A stretch of DNA of 14,527 nt from an uncultured euryarchaeote (GTDB lineage Archaea; Thermoplasmatota; Poseidoniia; Poseidoniales; Thalassarchaeaceae), in NCBI GenBank assembly GCA_937901365.1, contig CALCEF010000359.1, positions 1 to 14,527 on the forward strand, read 5' to 3'. A model generated the notes under the pieces. That model saw only the letters and a program-made list of their open reading frames with translations, had not been told where the DNA came from and searched no databases. This document shows positions 13,201 to 14,527 of this stretch, piece after piece. The translations under genes and the position numbers were made by a program. Each line of letters starts with the position of its first letter. Positions within the stretch are counted from its first letter, which is position 1.

Positions 13201-14527
13201 AGACTGTAACAGTGGATTCGGTGAATTGTTCTTCAACGCTTACTGCAAAGCTTGGAGTTCCAGAGGAACCCCAGAGGAGTGTCCCATCACCAAATCCATC
13301 GTATGCACCGGACGAGGTGTAACCAGGCATGTCTCGTATGATGGCATTGGCATCATTGGCCAATTGTATGCCATACGATCTGTGAGCCATGTCGACGTTC
13401 CATTCGACAATGTGAATGGTACCGTCTACGACATTGATACCTACATCTGATGAAGATGTGTCAAGGGTGTCGATTATCATAGAACCACCATCGATGGTCA
13501 CACCACTACCACTATTCCGACCACCTCCACCCGATTCTAGATTCGAACCGGACAGGGTGCATTCGGATTCACAGCGAATGCCCTCGTTCCAACCAATCAT
13601 CGTGACATCGTCAATTGTGACTTCGGACCATACAGCGCGCAATCCCACAGATGTTGAATCGGAGCTCGCGAAACTACGAGCGATTTCAACCATGGAAAGA
13701 TCTGCCTCGACATCGAGAATGGTCAATCCATTCTCTTGCGCCACAAATACAACATTGCTAGCATCCAATGACCATCCGGATATGGTTCCACCATTCTCAA
13801 AACTCAATGTTGAGTCTTCAATATTCAACTCACCTGACCCTGAAACATCGAACAATTCACCGCTTGTGGTGAGAGACATTTGGTTGGCGTGAAAGGTCCC
13901 TGTCCCTCGAAGACGAGCGAATGAGCCATTGGAATAGATCTCTGTACTCGGCCATGCTCCTACGAATTTCAATTCGCCATCAATCTGGGCATCGATACAG
14001 GTTGTGCTGCTCTCACATGTGAAATAGAGCGAGCGGATTTCAACATCTTCGACGCTGCCAGTGATGAGGGTGTCCACGTTACACTGGGTGCCGCACCAGG
14101 CGTCTGGAACCACAAGTCCGCTCAATGAATCCGCCTCAATCAGAATCTCGCCTGAACTGAAATTGGTTGGCATCACGGTAGCGGATACGACACCGCTGCC
14201 TCGAATCAAGCGATTGAATTCCTCAGCGTGAACCTCGCCGGAGAAGGTGGATCCATCATCCAGTACAATCACGTCAGCATCTCTGATCGATGTGGTTAGT
14301 CCAATGTTCGCATCTCCTCCATTGTGAACGTGTACAACCTCAGCACTGTTACTCGATGTGACCGCATTGAGAATTGTTGTTCCATCCACACGCAGGCATG
14401 ATGTGGTGGCAGAATCGCAGGTGATGTCGGTGCCTGAAACGCTTCCTTTGCCCCAGACACCGATGATGGTGTCGATAAGTGTGGTCGATTCAATCGATAG
14501 GCTGCTACCAGATTCAACGTCAAACCC
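10244..14527 (-). CDS. giant beta-helix, PKD and calcium-repeat surface protein (5' end beyond window)
   Basis: The frame is open to the right edge, giving at least 1427 residues. The GTG at 14389 is just an internal Val, since beta-helix-like sequence continues upstream of it. Three blocks of short, repetitive beta-helix strands (about 14527-13290, 13010-12600, 12310-11290) resemble pectin-lyase-type right-handed helices. They are separated by Ig-like or carboxypeptidase-regulatory-like inserts near 13265-13010, 12580-12310 and 11230-10975. A PKD domain follows (about 10965-10685). An Asp-rich thrombospondin type-3-like calcium region comes next (about 10680-10405, with DDDDDGDGVPDSEDIDPLD). 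A hydrophobic C-terminal anchor (about 10345-10270) and a short charged tail RRREE-like end close the protein. It should be anchored in the membrane with its body outside the cell, for adhesion or polysaccharide binding. The target is unknown. Cys pairs recur in the first helix block. Confidence 0.9.
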   Translation of the reverse strand, partial: GFDVESGSSLSIESTTLIDTIIGVWGKGSVSGTDITCDSATTSCLRVDGTTILNAVTSSNSAEVVHVHNGGDANIGLTTSIRDADVIVLDDGSTFSGEVHAEEFNRLIRGSGVVSATVMPTNFSSGEILIEADSLSGLVVPDAWCGTQCNVDTLITGSVEDVEIRSLYFTCESSTTCIDAQIDGELKFVGAWPSTEIYSNGSFARLRGTGTFHANQMSLTTSGELFDVSGSGELNIEDSTLSFENGGTISGWSLDASNVVFVAQENGLTILDVEADLSMVEIARSFASSDSTSVGLRAVWSEVTIDDVTMIGWNEGIRCESECTLSGSNLESGGGGRNSGSGVTIDGGSMIIDTLDTSSSDVGINVVDGTIHIVEWNVDMAHRSYGIQLANDANAIIRDMPGYTSSGAYDGFGDGTLLWGSSGTPSFAVSVEEQFTESTVTVSDLVGSAIAGATVYAHGFDEITNPSGTATLPLLASGSYVEAEDPASGMGSSATLSPPGGELQIAVVPGSGDWTIPAGVDARLVGGEFTLSGNLTIESTASLMLIDSTLTMPETSILSIQPNGQLKGDNGLLQGGAGSLTAGTPLMGEGQGLTVSSSLTFTCYDPWTWVQTSLTGPLELNQDCELILDGGHASGTLTIGTDAKLTQRSHLKVTVIDAGQPVEGANVSVGGAVQQSNVDGEVSTWYTWRVVDENGETDNGNQQTVVIQHANVNRYQSWIPTSNAEIEVMISTISSGSTSDSIRLEAVFSPWHLGGDLLVSSGHTLEIMPDVELSLAPDAGISVEGQLLANDAWIGGTASGGITAADGGNVQMISTLYSGGPISVENNGEASLASMTISDAPVSVIGTGTLAIIDGTISQTDICIRATGTLNLHGTSIENCGMYAMWTTGASLWVEDAIIGAGNSNGAWIQQGSGTLSGWTSSDYDGDGPALFLQMVDESLTVKEMSLSTGSGESAIHIEQAENFLLSDSTITGTPGVLIEESEMRLLGVDLIGEGEGVGIAVHGTPSAGTIIEDCDVDGYDTALRLEGGLEEAEGAGVTILNSHLHATSAIDSNTLPFTLSGGELDGEIHMIGMDKHWSANVIDHEDVSVNITGDATLFIAHTWTVTSPVNVTIAMTIPEFDFTLGEQQFEWQNPSQITLIHQAYTESGMTDAWFGQWTATADGYLPATGQLQLDTTGQRNLAIEMSPNSPPQVTIDGPESWVVNAGQSMDYSASATDPNGDEIVEWVWVMENGDETILIGDTPSGTTTDTVQGEWVLRAIAIDIHGAEGSDTVALTVNPADADSDFIDSCPSTGVNAWWDAENNRFCGPDVFDVDDDNDDFKDDVDLFPYDACAHHDTDDDGLPNSIRSNCETDLVEDDDDDGDGVPDSEDIDPLDPSVGLHTPSSQDSSLIVTLCSPSVVLTLGLIIVFSTFAYLRFNSDIRREE

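Noticed and set aside
14296..14389. Start of the surface protein at GTG 14389
   Set aside because: Translating the same frame upstream to 14527 gives uninterrupted beta-helix-like sequence, so the gene is truncated by the window edge and does not start there.

Overview
The window most likely comes from an archaeon, probably a marine euryarchaeon of the Marine Group II (Poseidoniales) type. That placement is an inference from gene content, not a measured match. It rests on four things: an archaeal PAC2-family protein ending in a proteasome-docking (HbYX-type) tail; a tRNA-Arg with anticodon GCG, where bacteria normally use ACG; AT-rich box A-like motifs about 26 bases ahead of start codons, as expected for leaderless archaeal messages; and large PKD and calcium-repeat surface proteins. 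A bacterial-type NAD-dependent DNA ligase is also present, which points to past gene transfer.

Region 1-1933 (all minus strand) reads in transcription order: a 119-aa unknown protein, an 81-aa winged-helix-like protein, tRNA-Arg(GCG), a hotdog-fold acyl-CoA thioesterase and a four-helix membrane protein. Between the first two genes lies an unusual pair of overlapping inverted repeats that includes the box A of the winged-helix gene. Region 2097-3308 (minus) encodes a lipoprotein with two PKD domains.

Region 3432-9225 is rich in DNA enzymes. It holds a DEDDh exonuclease with an ExoX-like tail (plus), a membrane protein and a Cas4/RecB-like PD-(D/E)XK nuclease with a Cys cluster (both minus, nuclease first, likely one transcript), the PAC2 protein (plus), and NAD-dependent DNA ligase LigA (minus). 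Genes are packed very tightly. The exonuclease and membrane protein converge with 3 bases between their stops, and PAC2 and ligA overlap at their 3' ends by 10 bases. The ligA GTG start sits in a perfect 10-bp hairpin.

Region 9258-14527 (minus) looks like an operon that reads on toward ligA. Its first gene in the window encodes a giant cell-surface protein: beta-helix blocks, Ig-like inserts, a PKD domain, calcium-binding repeats and a C-terminal membrane anchor. Its 5' end lies beyond the right edge. It is followed by a three-helix membrane protein with a PH-like tail and a small two-helix membrane protein with an EF-hand-like loop. The two small genes both use TTG starts with a GAGG ribosome site 7 bases ahead, embedded in the end of the gene before, so they are probably translationally coupled to it. 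No mobile element, CRISPR array or rRNA was seen, and no gene-free stretch exceeds about 165 bases.
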